Below, piece after piece: positions 15,048 to 22,457 of a DNA stretch of 64,000 bases (position 1 is the first letter of the stretch; each line of letters begins with the position of its first letter). The stretch covers positions 1,364,001-1,428,000 of the forward strand of contig CBDFGN010000006.1 in assembly GCA_965247065.1 (NCBI GenBank), in the 5' to 3' direction. The DNA comes from CBDFGN01 sp965247065. Its GTDB lineage: Bacteria; Bacteroidota; Bacteroidia; Cytophagales; Cyclobacteriaceae. The position numbers were made by a program, and so were the translations under genes. The notes below the pieces were generated by a model. It saw only the letters and a program-made list of their open reading frames with translations, ran no database searches and was not told where the DNA came from.

Positions 15048-15351
15048 TAAAATGAAAATTGAAGCCATCGAGAGCGTCATTGATGAAATAGTAGGCTCCA
15101 AAGGCACCAAGGAACGTGACTTGTTCGAAATTGATGTAGATGCCCATGCAATTGGCGCCAAAATACGTCAACTGCGAGAGGCGCAGGAACTAACTCAATC
15201 TGACCTCGGATCATTGATTGGAGTGAACAAAACACGAATCTCTAAAATTGAGAATGGCGACATGAACGTTACCATAACAAGTTTGATCAAAGTGTTCAGG
15301 GCGTTCAATCTCGAACCAAAGATTTCCCTTAAGTCTAAAGCCACTGCCTAA
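15037..15351 (+). CDS. XRE-family antitoxin paired with the toxin at 14718
   Basis: 104 residues. An N-terminal arm of about 40 residues is followed by an HTH_3 domain (IGAKIRQLREAQELTQSDLG, then VNKTRISKIENGDMNVTI) and a short tail (NLEPKISLK). The 11-base overlap with the toxin frame implies translational coupling. It should bind both the toxin and the operator. A hairpin GCGGCC-GTTTT-GGCCGC at 15354..15370 follows the stop. Confidence 0.85.
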   Translation: MKSNKMKIEAIESVIDEIVGSKGTKERDLFEIDVDAHAIGAKIRQLREAQELTQSDLGSLIGVNKTRISKIENGDMNVTITSLIKVFRAFNLEPKISLKSKATA

Positions 15352-15353
15352 TA

Positions 15354-15370
15354 GGCGGCCGTTTTGGCCG
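15354..15370 (+). terminator. Candidate terminator after the second toxin-antitoxin pair
   Basis: GCGGCC and GGCCGC pair around a GTTTT loop three bases after the stop codon. There is no T-tract, only TATTTAG, so this is a weak call. Confidence 0.4.
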
Positions 15371-15455
15371 CTATTTAGCATAACGCTAATTATGTTTAAC
15401 GGAATGCAGTTCTGCTACCGGTGTGGAATAAATCCAAATCCGGTATCTTCGTTGG

Positions 15456-15728
15456 GTGTACTTCACTTACGTTTTGCAAAGTCAAGAGGATGGCAACAAT
15501 TATTCCGGTTATACCAAGGATTTGGATTTAAGAATGAAACAGCATCACCAAGGTGAAGTTCAATCGACCAAACACCGGAGGCCATTGAACTTAATCTACT
15601 ACGAAGCTTGTCTAATAGAGGAGGATGCAAAACGGCGAGAGAAGTATCTCAAAACTCATTACGGAAAAATGTTTTTAAAGAACAGGCTCAAATCTTATTT
15701 CACAGGGGCGAGCGGCTATTTAATATAA
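15456..15728 (+). CDS. GIY-YIG nuclease superfamily protein
   Basis: 90 residues, starting at GTG. YVLQSQEDGNNYSGYTKDLD is the GIY-YIG core (here YVL ... YSG), followed by the Arg of LRMKQHHQGEV, TKHRRPLNLIYYEACLIEED and RREKYLKTHYGKMFLKNRL. This is the short UPF0213/YhbQ-like form common in Bacteroidota, a probable DNA endonuclease of unknown target. The catalytic Tyr, Arg and Glu positions are filled. It is a free-standing gene with no evident partners. Confidence 0.8.
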   Translation: MYFTYVLQSQEDGNNYSGYTKDLDLRMKQHHQGEVQSTKHRRPLNLIYYEACLIEEDAKRREKYLKTHYGKMFLKNRLKSYFTGASGYLI

Positions 15729-15947
15729 CGTCAAATTACTCGTCCCCACAAAGCCAGCACACATGCCAACCACACGGTCATGCGCCTCAGGCCCTCATGA
15801 ATCTCGCAAAGCCTCGATTTATATAACAATCCGAAGCACAGTGATTCCATTAAGGAGCGGGCGGGATTGCGCCAGGTATTTACCCGAGCCGCGTTAGCGA
15901 GGGCGAGCGAATCCCAAGGCTTTGGTTGGGAGAGCGCAGACCTAATA
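15729..15947 (+). other. Intergenic stretch, nothing recognised
   Basis: About 220 bases with mixed composition and no frame I can support. It contains GGAGCGGGCGGG at 15853, also seen at 3991, which may be chance. Confidence 0.4.
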
Positions 15948-16108
15948 TGAATTATATAATCAATCCTTGATAGAAGCTTCGGGGTATGACCCGTGATTTG
16001 CTTAACATAAATCCTAATGTTACTTCCCTAAGGCTGAAATAACGGATTTATGTTAAATACTCCCTGCGGGTCGTATTACGTAAATCCCTGGGATTGTTAT
16101 ATAATTTA
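15948..16108. repeat. 160-bp near-palindromic, MITE-like element
   Basis: Outer arms TGAATTATATAATCAATCC and GGATTGTTATATAATTTA, middle arms around TATGACCCG and CGGGTCGTATTA, and inner arms TTAACATAAATCC (16002..16014) and GGATTTATGTTAA (16044..16056) are nested around a 29-base centre. It could fold into one long hairpin. No coding frame. It may be a small non-autonomous transposon or a folded regulatory RNA. Confidence 0.6.
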
Positions 16109-16152
16109 TCTTATGTTAAATACACTATAGCTATACGCATCTACCGCACAGA

Positions 16153-16188
16153 GGCCTGTTGTCCCTTTGATCCTATGCCTCCACCCCT
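16153..16188 (+). repeat. Direct repeat, copy A
   Basis: GGCCTGTTGTCCCTTTGATC and CTATGCCTCCACCCCT follow each other here, 84 bases before the sigma-54 activator gene. A near-identical copy is at 19593..19630 with GGCCTCTTTGTCCCTTTGAT and an extra T. Confidence 0.7.
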
Positions 16189-16272
16189 GGACATCCATTC
16201 AAAGATGTTTTTTCTAAGATTAAAAAAATCCTTATTTTTCAATTAGGATGGCTCCGATACAGTGAAATAAAC

Positions 16273-17823
16273 ATGTCTTCTCCCAAAACGAACCATAAGG
16301 ATATTCAAAGCAAGCTAGGGCCCTATGAGGTCATCCTGGACATAAACAATGCCATTGTGTCCAAGCTCAACTATGAGGATCTGTTTAACGCCATAGCCAA
16401 GACGCTAAAAATCAATTTCCCATTGGACTGCACCGCAGTAACAATATTCAATGCGGAAGATGATGTGTTCGAAGTAACTGCTATCGAACCATTTTCGTCC
16501 TCCGTAGAATTGTTTTCGGGGTATGAAATTCCTCGTAAAGGAAGTCATATGGAATGGGTCTGGAAGAACAAGCGGCCTTTGAAGGTAAATGATATTTCGA
16601 AGAACGAAAAGTTCCTAACCGATAGAACGCTTCTGGATCAGGGACTGAAATCATATATTATTCTGCCCCTGATCAGTAGAGGCAAGTGTATTGGGACTTT
16701 CAATATTGGAAGTGTGGAAACTGCCAGATACGACCAAGGGGACATTGAATTTGCCGAAGCGGTTGCGAATCAAATCAGACTTGCCATTGAAAATGTAAAG
16801 CAGCACAATGAAATTCAACAATTGACCCAGAAGCTGGAGAAGGAAAATGCCTATCTGCAGGAAGAGATAAAGCTCACCCACAACTTTGAGGAAATAGTTA
16901 CCCGTAATAAACGATACAGGAAGGTGCTGGGCAGTATCGAGCAGGTAGCGGTTACCGACGCTACGGTGTTGATCCTGGGAGAATCGGGTACGGGAAAGGA
17001 ACTACTTGCCAGGGCAGTGCACAGTAGAAGCAAAGTGGCAGGCAAAGCGTTGGTTAAAGTGAATTGCGCAGCTTTACCGGAGAACCTTATTGAAAGTGAG
17101 CTATTTGGTCATGAGAAAGGCGCGTTTACCGGAGCCCTGGCCTTAAAGACTGGGCGGTTTGAATTAGCGGATGGCGGCACAATATTTCTGGATGAGATCG
17201 GCGAGCTTCCCCTTCAGTTACAATCCAAACTATTGCGGGTGTTACAGGAAGGCGAGTTCGAACGATTAGGCAACCCCAGGACTTTGAAAGTAAATGTACG
17301 GGTGATTGCTGCCACTAACAAAGATCTGGAGAGAGCAGTGAGCAAAGGGGAATTTAGGGAGGACCTTCATTATCGAATCAACGTCTTCCCGGTCACCTCC
17401 ATCCCACTACGGGAACGCAAGGACGATATTCCCCTTTTGGTCAGCCACTTCTGCCAAAAACATAGCCGCATCTTCGGAAAGAATATTTCCACAATTCCCG
17501 AAGATGTTATGCTGAAATTGCAGCGCTACGATTGGCCGGGAAACGTGAGGGAGTTGGAGAACGTCATAGAGCGGGCTATCATCATCAGCCGCGGGAAAAA
17601 ACTGGATCTGGGAGATGTGGACCTAAGCGGAAAGAAGGCTTTGGAAGGTGGCAAAATCCTTTCTTTTCAGGATAACCAACGGGCCCACATCATAGCAGTA
17701 TTGGAACTCACAAACTGGAAGATAAGCGGACCTAACGGCGCTGCTCAACGACTGGACCTTATCCCCAAGACTCTGGAATCCAAAATGAGGAAACTGAGTA
17801 TCAAGCGACCTGTGCTCACCTAG
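16273..17823 (+). CDS. Sigma-54-dependent activator: GAF, AAA+ and Fis-type HTH domains
   Basis: 516 residues. A GAF sensor at about 20-180 (DINNAIVSKLNYEDLFNAIA ... YIILPLISRGKCIGTFNIGS) is joined by a coiled linker to an AAA+ domain at 215-440: Walker A GESGTGKE, the sigma-54 contact loop GAFTGA, Walker B GGTIFLDEIGELP and sensor II NVRELENVIERA. The last 45 residues form a Fis-like HTH (AQRLDLIPKTLESKMRKLSI). It should activate RpoN promoters on a small-molecule signal. It lies upstream of a group of NTF2-like and YHS genes on the same strand with a TGGCAC-type promoter between. Confidence 0.93.
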   Translation: MSSPKTNHKDIQSKLGPYEVILDINNAIVSKLNYEDLFNAIAKTLKINFPLDCTAVTIFNAEDDVFEVTAIEPFSSSVELFSGYEIPRKGSHMEWVWKNKRPLKVNDISKNEKFLTDRTLLDQGLKSYIILPLISRGKCIGTFNIGSVETARYDQGDIEFAEAVANQIRLAIENVKQHNEIQQLTQKLEKENAYLQEEIKLTHNFEEIVTRNKRYRKVLGSIEQVAVTDATVLILGESGTGKELLARAVHSRSKVAGKALVKVNCAALPENLIESELFGHEKGAFTGALALKTGRFELADGGTIFLDEIGELPLQLQSKLLRVLQEGEFERLGNPRTLKVNVRVIAATNKDLERAVSKGEFREDLHYRINVFPVTSIPLRERKDDIPLLVSHFCQKHSRIFGKNISTIPEDVMLKLQRYDWPGNVRELENVIERAIIISRGKKLDLGDVDLSGKKALEGGKILSFQDNQRAHIIAVLELTNWKISGPNGAAQRLDLIPKTLESKMRKLSIKRPVLT

Positions 17824-17850
17824 AGATCCAGCCTAAACGATGCCATCCTA

Positions 17851-17889
17851 AGTCCCTTTATTTAAGGTAATCCCTTAAATAAAGGGACT
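17851..17889 (+). terminator. Perfect 17-bp inverted repeat after the activator gene
   Basis: AGTCCCTTTATTTAAGG (17851..17867) and CCTTAAATAAAGGGACT (17873..17889) pair fully around a five-base loop, 27 bases after the stop. No U-tract follows; the AT-rich stem top might also serve as an operator. Confidence 0.55.
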
Positions 17890-17953
17890 ATTCATTCCGT
17901 TTCGATACCCCATTTACGTCGCAATAAACTGATCATCAAGCACTTGACCGACC

Positions 17954-17970
17954 TGGCACGAGGTTTGGCT
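17954..17970 (+). promoter_or_regulatory. Candidate sigma-54 (-24/-12) promoter
   Basis: TGGCACGAGGTTTGGCT matches the -24 box TGGCAC exactly and has a -12-like TTGGCT one base further than the ideal TTGCA spacing. It lies 46 bases before the NTF2-like gene at 18016 and just after a sigma-54 activator gene, which supports it. Confidence 0.45.
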
Positions 17971-18015
17971 AAAGATAGCCATGTTTAATTCTCAAAAAAC
18001 TAAAATGAAGTAAAA

Positions 18016-18381
18016 ATGGAAACACAAGTAATCAACCTACAAGACAGAGTAGTAGCTCTGGATCAACAAGTGGTAGAAGGGAAAATTTTAGAGGCGGTAG
18101 ATGCCTTCTTTCATCCCGATGTAATCACCAAAGAAGGTAACGGTATTGAAACCCGCGGCCTTGCTGAGAAAAGGGAAAAACTGCAGACCTTCTTTCAAGG
18201 CATCAGCAGTGTTAATGAAATCACACTACACAGCCAGGGGGTTGGAGAGGATGTCACCCTATCGGAATTCACTTTTGACCTGACCCAAACCGACGGCGGC
18301 CATATTCTTTGGAACGAGGTTCTAAGGAGAAAATGGCAGGATGGCCTGGTCATAGATGAGAGATACTATACCGCCGGTTAG
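18016..18381 (+). CDS. NTF2-like (SnoaL) small protein
   Basis: 121 residues of the NTF2 cone fold: an N-terminal helix (LDQQVVEGKILEAVDAFFHP), the loop DVITKEGNGIETRGLAEKRE, and strands ending in EVLRRKWQDGLVIDERYYT. The last pattern is typical of SnoaL/DUF4440 proteins. Such proteins are small isomerases, cyclases or ligand binders; no substrate can be named. It is the first gene after the candidate sigma-54 promoter and probably heads the operon with the YHS and second NTF2-like proteins. Confidence 0.75.
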   Translation: METQVINLQDRVVALDQQVVEGKILEAVDAFFHPDVITKEGNGIETRGLAEKREKLQTFFQGISSVNEITLHSQGVGEDVTLSEFTFDLTQTDGGHILWNEVLRRKWQDGLVIDERYYTAG

Positions 18382-18415
18382 CTAAAATGACTTAAACTTT
18401 AAAAACCAAAAAACT

Positions 18416-18936
18416 ATGAAACATTCAAAATTAATGATCACGTTAGTGGGTGTGGCCGCGGCCCTTGTGGCTGCCCGGAGCACCATGGCCCAGGAGAATA
18501 CACAGTATTACAACCTGGACGATACCAAAATTGCTTTAGGTGGATACAGTCCCGTATCGTATTTCCAAGAGGACCGAGCCGAAAAAGGCAGTAAGCATTT
18601 CAAATCCCAATTTGAAGGGGTTGCCTATTATTTTACCAGCCAGGCTCAAAAAGTAGCTTTCCAAAAGGATCCAAACAAATATGTTCCTGCTTACGGTGGA
18701 TGGTGTGCGTTCGGAATAGCAGTAGGTGGGCTGTTCAGAGCGGATCCTGAAAACTACAAAATCGTAAACGGTCAACTGTTGGTCTTCCTCAATGATTTGG
18801 AGGTTGATGCCCCGGAAACTGTGGAACGAAACTCCCAACGGGGACGTCGTGCTTTCTGAAAAAGCCAAAGCTAATTGGGTTTATTTCAGGCAAGGACAAA
18901 GACCTCCTGAAGGAATTTGATTACCAGTTGGACTAA
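18416..18936 (+). pseudogene. Exported YHS-domain protein, C-terminus frameshifted
   Basis: A signal peptide (MKHSKLMITLVGVAAALVAA, cleavage near TMAQ) is followed by ALGGYSPVSYFQEDRAEKGS, the YHS domain with VAYYFTSQAQKVAFQKDPNK and the metal-type motif YGGWCAFGIAVG. After LNDLEVDA the frame continues as PETVERNSQRGRRAF-stop (18859), while the next frame gives RKLWNETPNGDVVLSEKAKA and a third gives GKDKDLLKEFDYQLD-stop (18936). A CCCC run at 18810..18813 with one C too many explains the first shift. Homologues of about 150-170 residues are usual, so the YHS core is intact but the tail is damaged. Confidence 0.75.
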
Positions 18937-18963
18937 ATCCTTAACCTTTAAATCTCAACAACC

Positions 18964-19377
18964 ATGAAACATTTAGAAATATTAGATGGCGAGCAAGCAA
19001 TACAGGAATCAAGTGCCATTTCGGAAGAGCCTGGAATCCTGATCGCCAAGACCGTCCAGATCTATATCGATGGGGCCAAGTCAGGCAGAGGCGCTGACAT
19101 GAAGCCCGCATTTCATAAGGACGCGACGATTTTCGGCTATACTGGCACTGACCTGTTCGCAGGCCCCATCCAGTTGCTCTTTGACTGGAATGACCAGAAC
19201 GGTCCGGCAACCAAGCTCCAAGCGCGGATCGCCAGCATCGATATCATTGACACGATCGCTACCGTCCGGCTGGAACTTGACAACTGGACAGGCTTCCGGT
19301 TCACCGACCTGTTCACGCTGCTCAAAGTCGACGGGGACTGGAAGATCATGAATAAGGTCTTCCATGTTCACCCGTAA
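18964..19377 (+). CDS. NTF2-like protein of the lumazine-binding-like (PF12893) family
   Basis: 137 residues. After a 25-residue lead, IAKTVQIYIDGAKSGRGADM, KPAFHKDATIFGYTGTDLFA and GPIQLLFDW follow, then TIATVRLELDNWTGFRFTDL and FTLLKVDGDWKIMNKVFHVH. This is the pattern of 'nuclear transport factor 2 family / putative lumazine-binding' proteins, a cone fold with a closing FH-H strand. Cytoplasmic, function unknown. Third gene of the probable sigma-54-controlled group, 27 bases after the YHS gene's original end. Confidence 0.8.
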   Translation: MKHLEILDGEQAIQESSAISEEPGILIAKTVQIYIDGAKSGRGADMKPAFHKDATIFGYTGTDLFAGPIQLLFDWNDQNGPATKLQARIASIDIIDTIATVRLELDNWTGFRFTDLFTLLKVDGDWKIMNKVFHVHP

Positions 19378-19524
19378 GGGATCAGCCATTGAAGCTGCCT
19401 GATGGATAAAGAGGGTCAGGGTCAATTTCCCACAGGGGGGATTTCTCTGATCGCTCTTTCCGCCAGGTAATAGAAGACTGATCTGATAATAACAAGGTAA
19501 TCTCAAATCTAAAAAAGTAGGATA

Positions 19525-19611
19525 ATGACACAGAAGAAACAAAAAGTAGTGGTAACCGGTAGCAGTAATGGCAATGGGATATATAGCCTACGGGCCTCTT
19601 TGTCCCTTTGA
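19525..19611 (+). pseudogene. N-terminal scrap of a short-chain dehydrogenase
   Basis: MTQKKQKVVVTGSSNGNG is the first beta-strand and the TGxxxGxG NAD(P) loop of an SDR. The frame then runs into IYSLRASLSL-stop, which is the copy of the direct repeat at 19593. The rest of the roughly 250-residue enzyme is gone. It was probably the next gene of the operon before a recombination event removed it. Confidence 0.7.
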
Positions 19612-19630
19612 TCCTATTGCCTCCACCCCT
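19593..19630 (+). repeat. Direct repeat, copy B
   Basis: Second copy of the sequence at 16153..16188 (GTCCCTTTGATCCTATTGCC then TCCACCCCT). It starts exactly where the SDR gene is cut off and lies 102 bases before the next NTF2-like gene. Confidence 0.7.
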
Positions 19631-19731
19631 TTTGATTGCCCAGAGTTACACCTAAACCACACCTATAACCCCGACCAAACAAACCCCGTTCTTTCCATTA
19701 TACCACACTAAACACTCACACTCAATCTACA

Positions 19732-20097
19732 ATGAATCCCTTGGAATTGGCCAACCGGTATATGGACATCGTTTTCTCCACTGGGGAGTTTGATGAATTA
19801 CATGATGTCTTCACCGACACACTAAAGTTTAAGGGGCCGTTATTCCAATTTGAGAATCCATCAGATTATATACGTTCCCTCAAGCATGATCCGCCCCTGG
19901 ATTTCAAATATGAAATAATACAATCGTTTGAGAACAAGTCTTCTGCTTGTTTGGTTTACAAGTTTTCTAAACCCGGTATATCAACGATGATGACTCAGAC
20001 CTTCGAGATAACCGGGAACAAAATCAGTGGCATTTTACTCGTCTTTGACACCAAAGCTTTTACAAACCAGGCCACTGACAACAAAAAAAGGCGTTAA
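19732..20097 (+). CDS. NTF2-like small protein
   Basis: 121 residues. LELANRYMDIVFSTGEFDEL, FTDTLKFKGPLFQFENPSDY and IRSLKHDPPLDFKYEI are typical of the SnoaL-like cone fold, followed by strands FENKSSACLVYKFSKPGIST and MMTQTFEITGNKISGILLVF. This is the third NTF2-like protein within 4 kb. It precedes the DGPF/ECF pair by 45 bases and may be co-transcribed. Function unknown. Confidence 0.7.
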   Translation: MNPLELANRYMDIVFSTGEFDELHDVFTDTLKFKGPLFQFENPSDYIRSLKHDPPLDFKYEIIQSFENKSSACLVYKFSKPGISTMMTQTFEITGNKISGILLVFDTKAFTNQATDNKKRR

Positions 20098-20130
20098 CAT
20101 GTCTGCTATTCGGAATCTTGATTGTCATAC

Positions 20131-20135
20131 AGGAG
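20131..20135 (+). promoter_or_regulatory. Ribosome binding site that decides the DGPF start
   Basis: AGGAG lies seven bases before ATG at 20143 (MQEFLLILKG), favouring this start over a TTG at 20122. Confidence 0.6.
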
Positions 20136-20142
20136 AAATGCT

Positions 20143-20487
20143 ATGCAGGAATTTTTATTAATACTCAAAGGCGATGGAATGAACCATCTTTCACCCGATG
20201 AACTGCAAGATATTATGGGTGAATATAAAGCTTGGGTAACTGAATTGGGTGACAAATACATCGGCGGACAAAGATTGGAGGAAAGTGGAGCATTAATCAC
20301 CAATGCAAACGATGATATCATTACTGATGGGCCGTTTTTGGAATCTAAGGAAATTATTGCCGGATATTTTCTTATTCAGGCTAAGGACCAGGATGACGCT
20401 AATAGGATAGCCTCTTCTTCTCCGCATCTGGGGTTATATACGTTAGAAGTCAGGCCAATTGCATTTCCCAAAATGAATAAAGGTTGA
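20143..20487 (+). CDS. DGPF-domain (YCII-related) protein, partner of the ECF sigma factor
   Basis: 114 residues from ATG at 20143. EFLLILKGDGMNHLSPDELQ, then SGALITNANDDIITDGPFLE and SKEIIAGYFLIQAKDQDDAN give the YCII ferredoxin-like fold with the signature DGPF and ESKE. DGPF proteins are the conserved neighbours of group-42 ECF sigma factors. Its stop (TGA) overlaps the TTG start of the sigma factor by four bases, so the two are translationally coupled. Cytoplasmic. Its role in controlling the sigma factor is not proven in the family. Confidence 0.88.
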   Translation: MQEFLLILKGDGMNHLSPDELQDIMGEYKAWVTELGDKYIGGQRLEESGALITNANDDIITDGPFLESKEIIAGYFLIQAKDQDDANRIASSSPHLGLYTLEVRPIAFPKMNKG

Positions 20488-21198
20488 CTAAGAATAGTGA
20501 GCAATTAGTGGAACATCTTTTTCGTACTGAGTACGGAAAGTTGATTTCCTCCTTGACCCGCTTTTTTGGTAGTCCTCATATCCAGGTCGCAGAAGACATC
20601 GTACAGGAAACACTTATTTCTGCGTTGCATCACTGGAGTATTGGAGGCCTTCCTTCAAATCCCACCGGTTGGCTGATGCAGGTCGCCAAAAGAAAAGCCC
20701 TCAACCAGCTGAAACGGAACAAAATGATTCGAGAGCATCATAGGATTGAAGCGTCTTACCCCTATTCAAGCGGTGAAATCGGCTTTATTTTTCTTCCAAA
20801 CGAAATCCAAGACAGCCAGTTACGGATGATTTTTACTTGTTGTCATCCTTCCTTAACCGTAGAATCTCAAATAGCCCTTACCTTAAAAGCACTTTGTGGA
20901 TTTGGTGTGAAAGAAGTCGCTAACGCCCTGTTGGTTACTGACTCTACCGTAAGCAAAAGACTCTACCGAGCAAAGACAAGCATCCGGGAGTCCAATCTGC
21001 CTTTCAGTATTCCGCAAGGAAAAGAATTGGATAACAGATTGGAAACAGTGACTCTGACGCTTTACCTCCTCTTTAATGAAGGTTATAATTCCACGGTCAG
21101 CAACTCGGTTATTCGAAAGGAACTTTGCCTTGAAGCGATGCGATTAACAAAATTGCTGGTTGATCATTTTGCAAAAAACCAGAAATGAAGATCCCTGA

Positions 21199-22050
21199 TT
21201 AGTGTTGACCACTTTTGGTTAATAATTCATCATTAAATATGGACAATGAAGGTCTTCGGTTAATTGGCAACAAGGACCAGTCCTTTTCAAAATCCATGGG
21301 TGAAACATCGTTTAAGTTTTCATGGGTTCTTTTTTGATTATAATGGTCAACCGCTCTTTTGACATACCTTTTCAGTTGATAGAAATTGGTCGGCTTCCAG
21401 TAATGCAAATATTCTTCTTTCAAGGTCCTGTGAAAGCGCTCTGCATACGCATTATCCTGAGCGGTTAGCCCCATGCTGATATCACATCGGTTGGATTTTA
21501 GTAGGTCTACATATTCTTCGTAGATGTATTGACCTCCTCTGTCGGAATGATGGATCCGGGGAGGAGGATGATCTTTCAAGGCAATGAGCAATGCCTTTAC
21601 GTTCGCTGTAGCCCGCATATGATCCGATACCTGGTAGCCTACTATTTTTCGGGTATAGACATCCAGAATAAAGACCCCGTAATAAAACCGGTTTCCCACT
21701 TCTATGAAGGTGATGTCTGATTGCCAGACCGTTGAAGGAGACGTTAGTTCAAATCCTTTGATCAGGTTTGGATAATAAAGCTTCGAAGCCCGGGTAGTTC
21801 GTTTATAGTTCTTGGCTCTTCTCAAACGGTAACCAAGACTCATTAAAAGGTCTACAAAGCGATCTCTGCCGATAAATCCGGGTTTTAAGGTCCGGTACAT
21901 TTTTTCCACCCCACAACCAGGATGTTCCTGGCGTATCCCATCAGCTTCCAGGACCAGCTGTTCTACCTTTTGATCAAAGACAGCTTGCCTGGTTGCATAC
22001 TGATGTATTGCCTGTTTGCTGATTCCTATGGCACGATAGAGCTGATTCAT
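21199..22050 (-). CDS. IS3-family transposase OrfB (DDE integrase domain), copy 1
   Basis: 283 residues. HTH_21-like helical N-terminus (HPGCGVEKMYRTLKPGFIGR), then the rve core: first Asp in VWQSDITFIEVG, second in IHHSDRGGQYIYEE, and Glu in NAYAERFHRTLKEEY, followed by HYNQKRTHENL. All catalytic residues are present, so this copy can be active. It is expressed as an OrfAB fusion by frameshift from orfA, or from its own ATG. Confidence 0.93.
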   Translation of the reverse strand: MNQLYRAIGISKQAIHQYATRQAVFDQKVEQLVLEADGIRQEHPGCGVEKMYRTLKPGFIGRDRFVDLLMSLGYRLRRAKNYKRTTRASKLYYPNLIKGFELTSPSTVWQSDITFIEVGNRFYYGVFILDVYTRKIVGYQVSDHMRATANVKALLIALKDHPPPRIHHSDRGGQYIYEEYVDLLKSNRCDISMGLTAQDNAYAERFHRTLKEEYLHYWKPTNFYQLKRYVKRAVDHYNQKRTHENLNDVSPMDFEKDWSLLPINRRPSLSIFNDELLTKSGQH

Positions 22051-22058
22051 CGAGAAAT

Positions 22059-22457
22059 TTACTTTCCTTTGGTTTTTCCGGAACCAGTTGATTGTGGGGT
22101 GTCGAAGTTTTTTTTCAGATCGATATCCAATTCCTCCTTGGCCAGATCGATCATCTTTTCGTAATAATCAATCTTGATCTGTTTTTGACCTACCACACGT
22201 TCCAACTCCTTAATCCGTTTTTCTAAATCGTTAACCTTTGATGTAGTGCTTTTTTTCATCTCCAGAATTCGATAGCCTCTCTCGTTAAAGGTAGAGAATT
22301 TGTAGATCCAACGGTAAATGTTCGCGTTGTTGATCCCATGAAGTTTCTCCAGTTGAGGGACACTGTACTTTCCACTTTCAAATTCCGTAACAATGGCCCG
22401 CTTCAATTCATCACTGAATACTCGCTTCTTTCGAATGGCTTTTTGGGTTGCTTTCAT
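22059..22457 (-). CDS. IS3-family OrfA (HTH protein), copy 1
   Basis: 132 residues. HTH_Tnp_1 domain (FSDELKRAIVTEFESGKYSV, then GINNANIYRWIYKF) and a leucine-zipper helix (KVNDLEKRIKELERVVGQKQ). Near the end a run of eight A followed by C (22108..22115 on the plus strand as T8) lies in LDIDLKKN; slipping back one base there leads into the orfB frame, the usual IS3 control of transposase synthesis. Confidence 0.93.
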   Translation of the reverse strand: MKATQKAIRKKRVFSDELKRAIVTEFESGKYSVPQLEKLHGINNANIYRWIYKFSTFNERGYRILEMKKSTTSKVNDLEKRIKELERVVGQKQIKIDYYEKMIDLAKEELDIDLKKNFDTPQSTGSGKTKGK

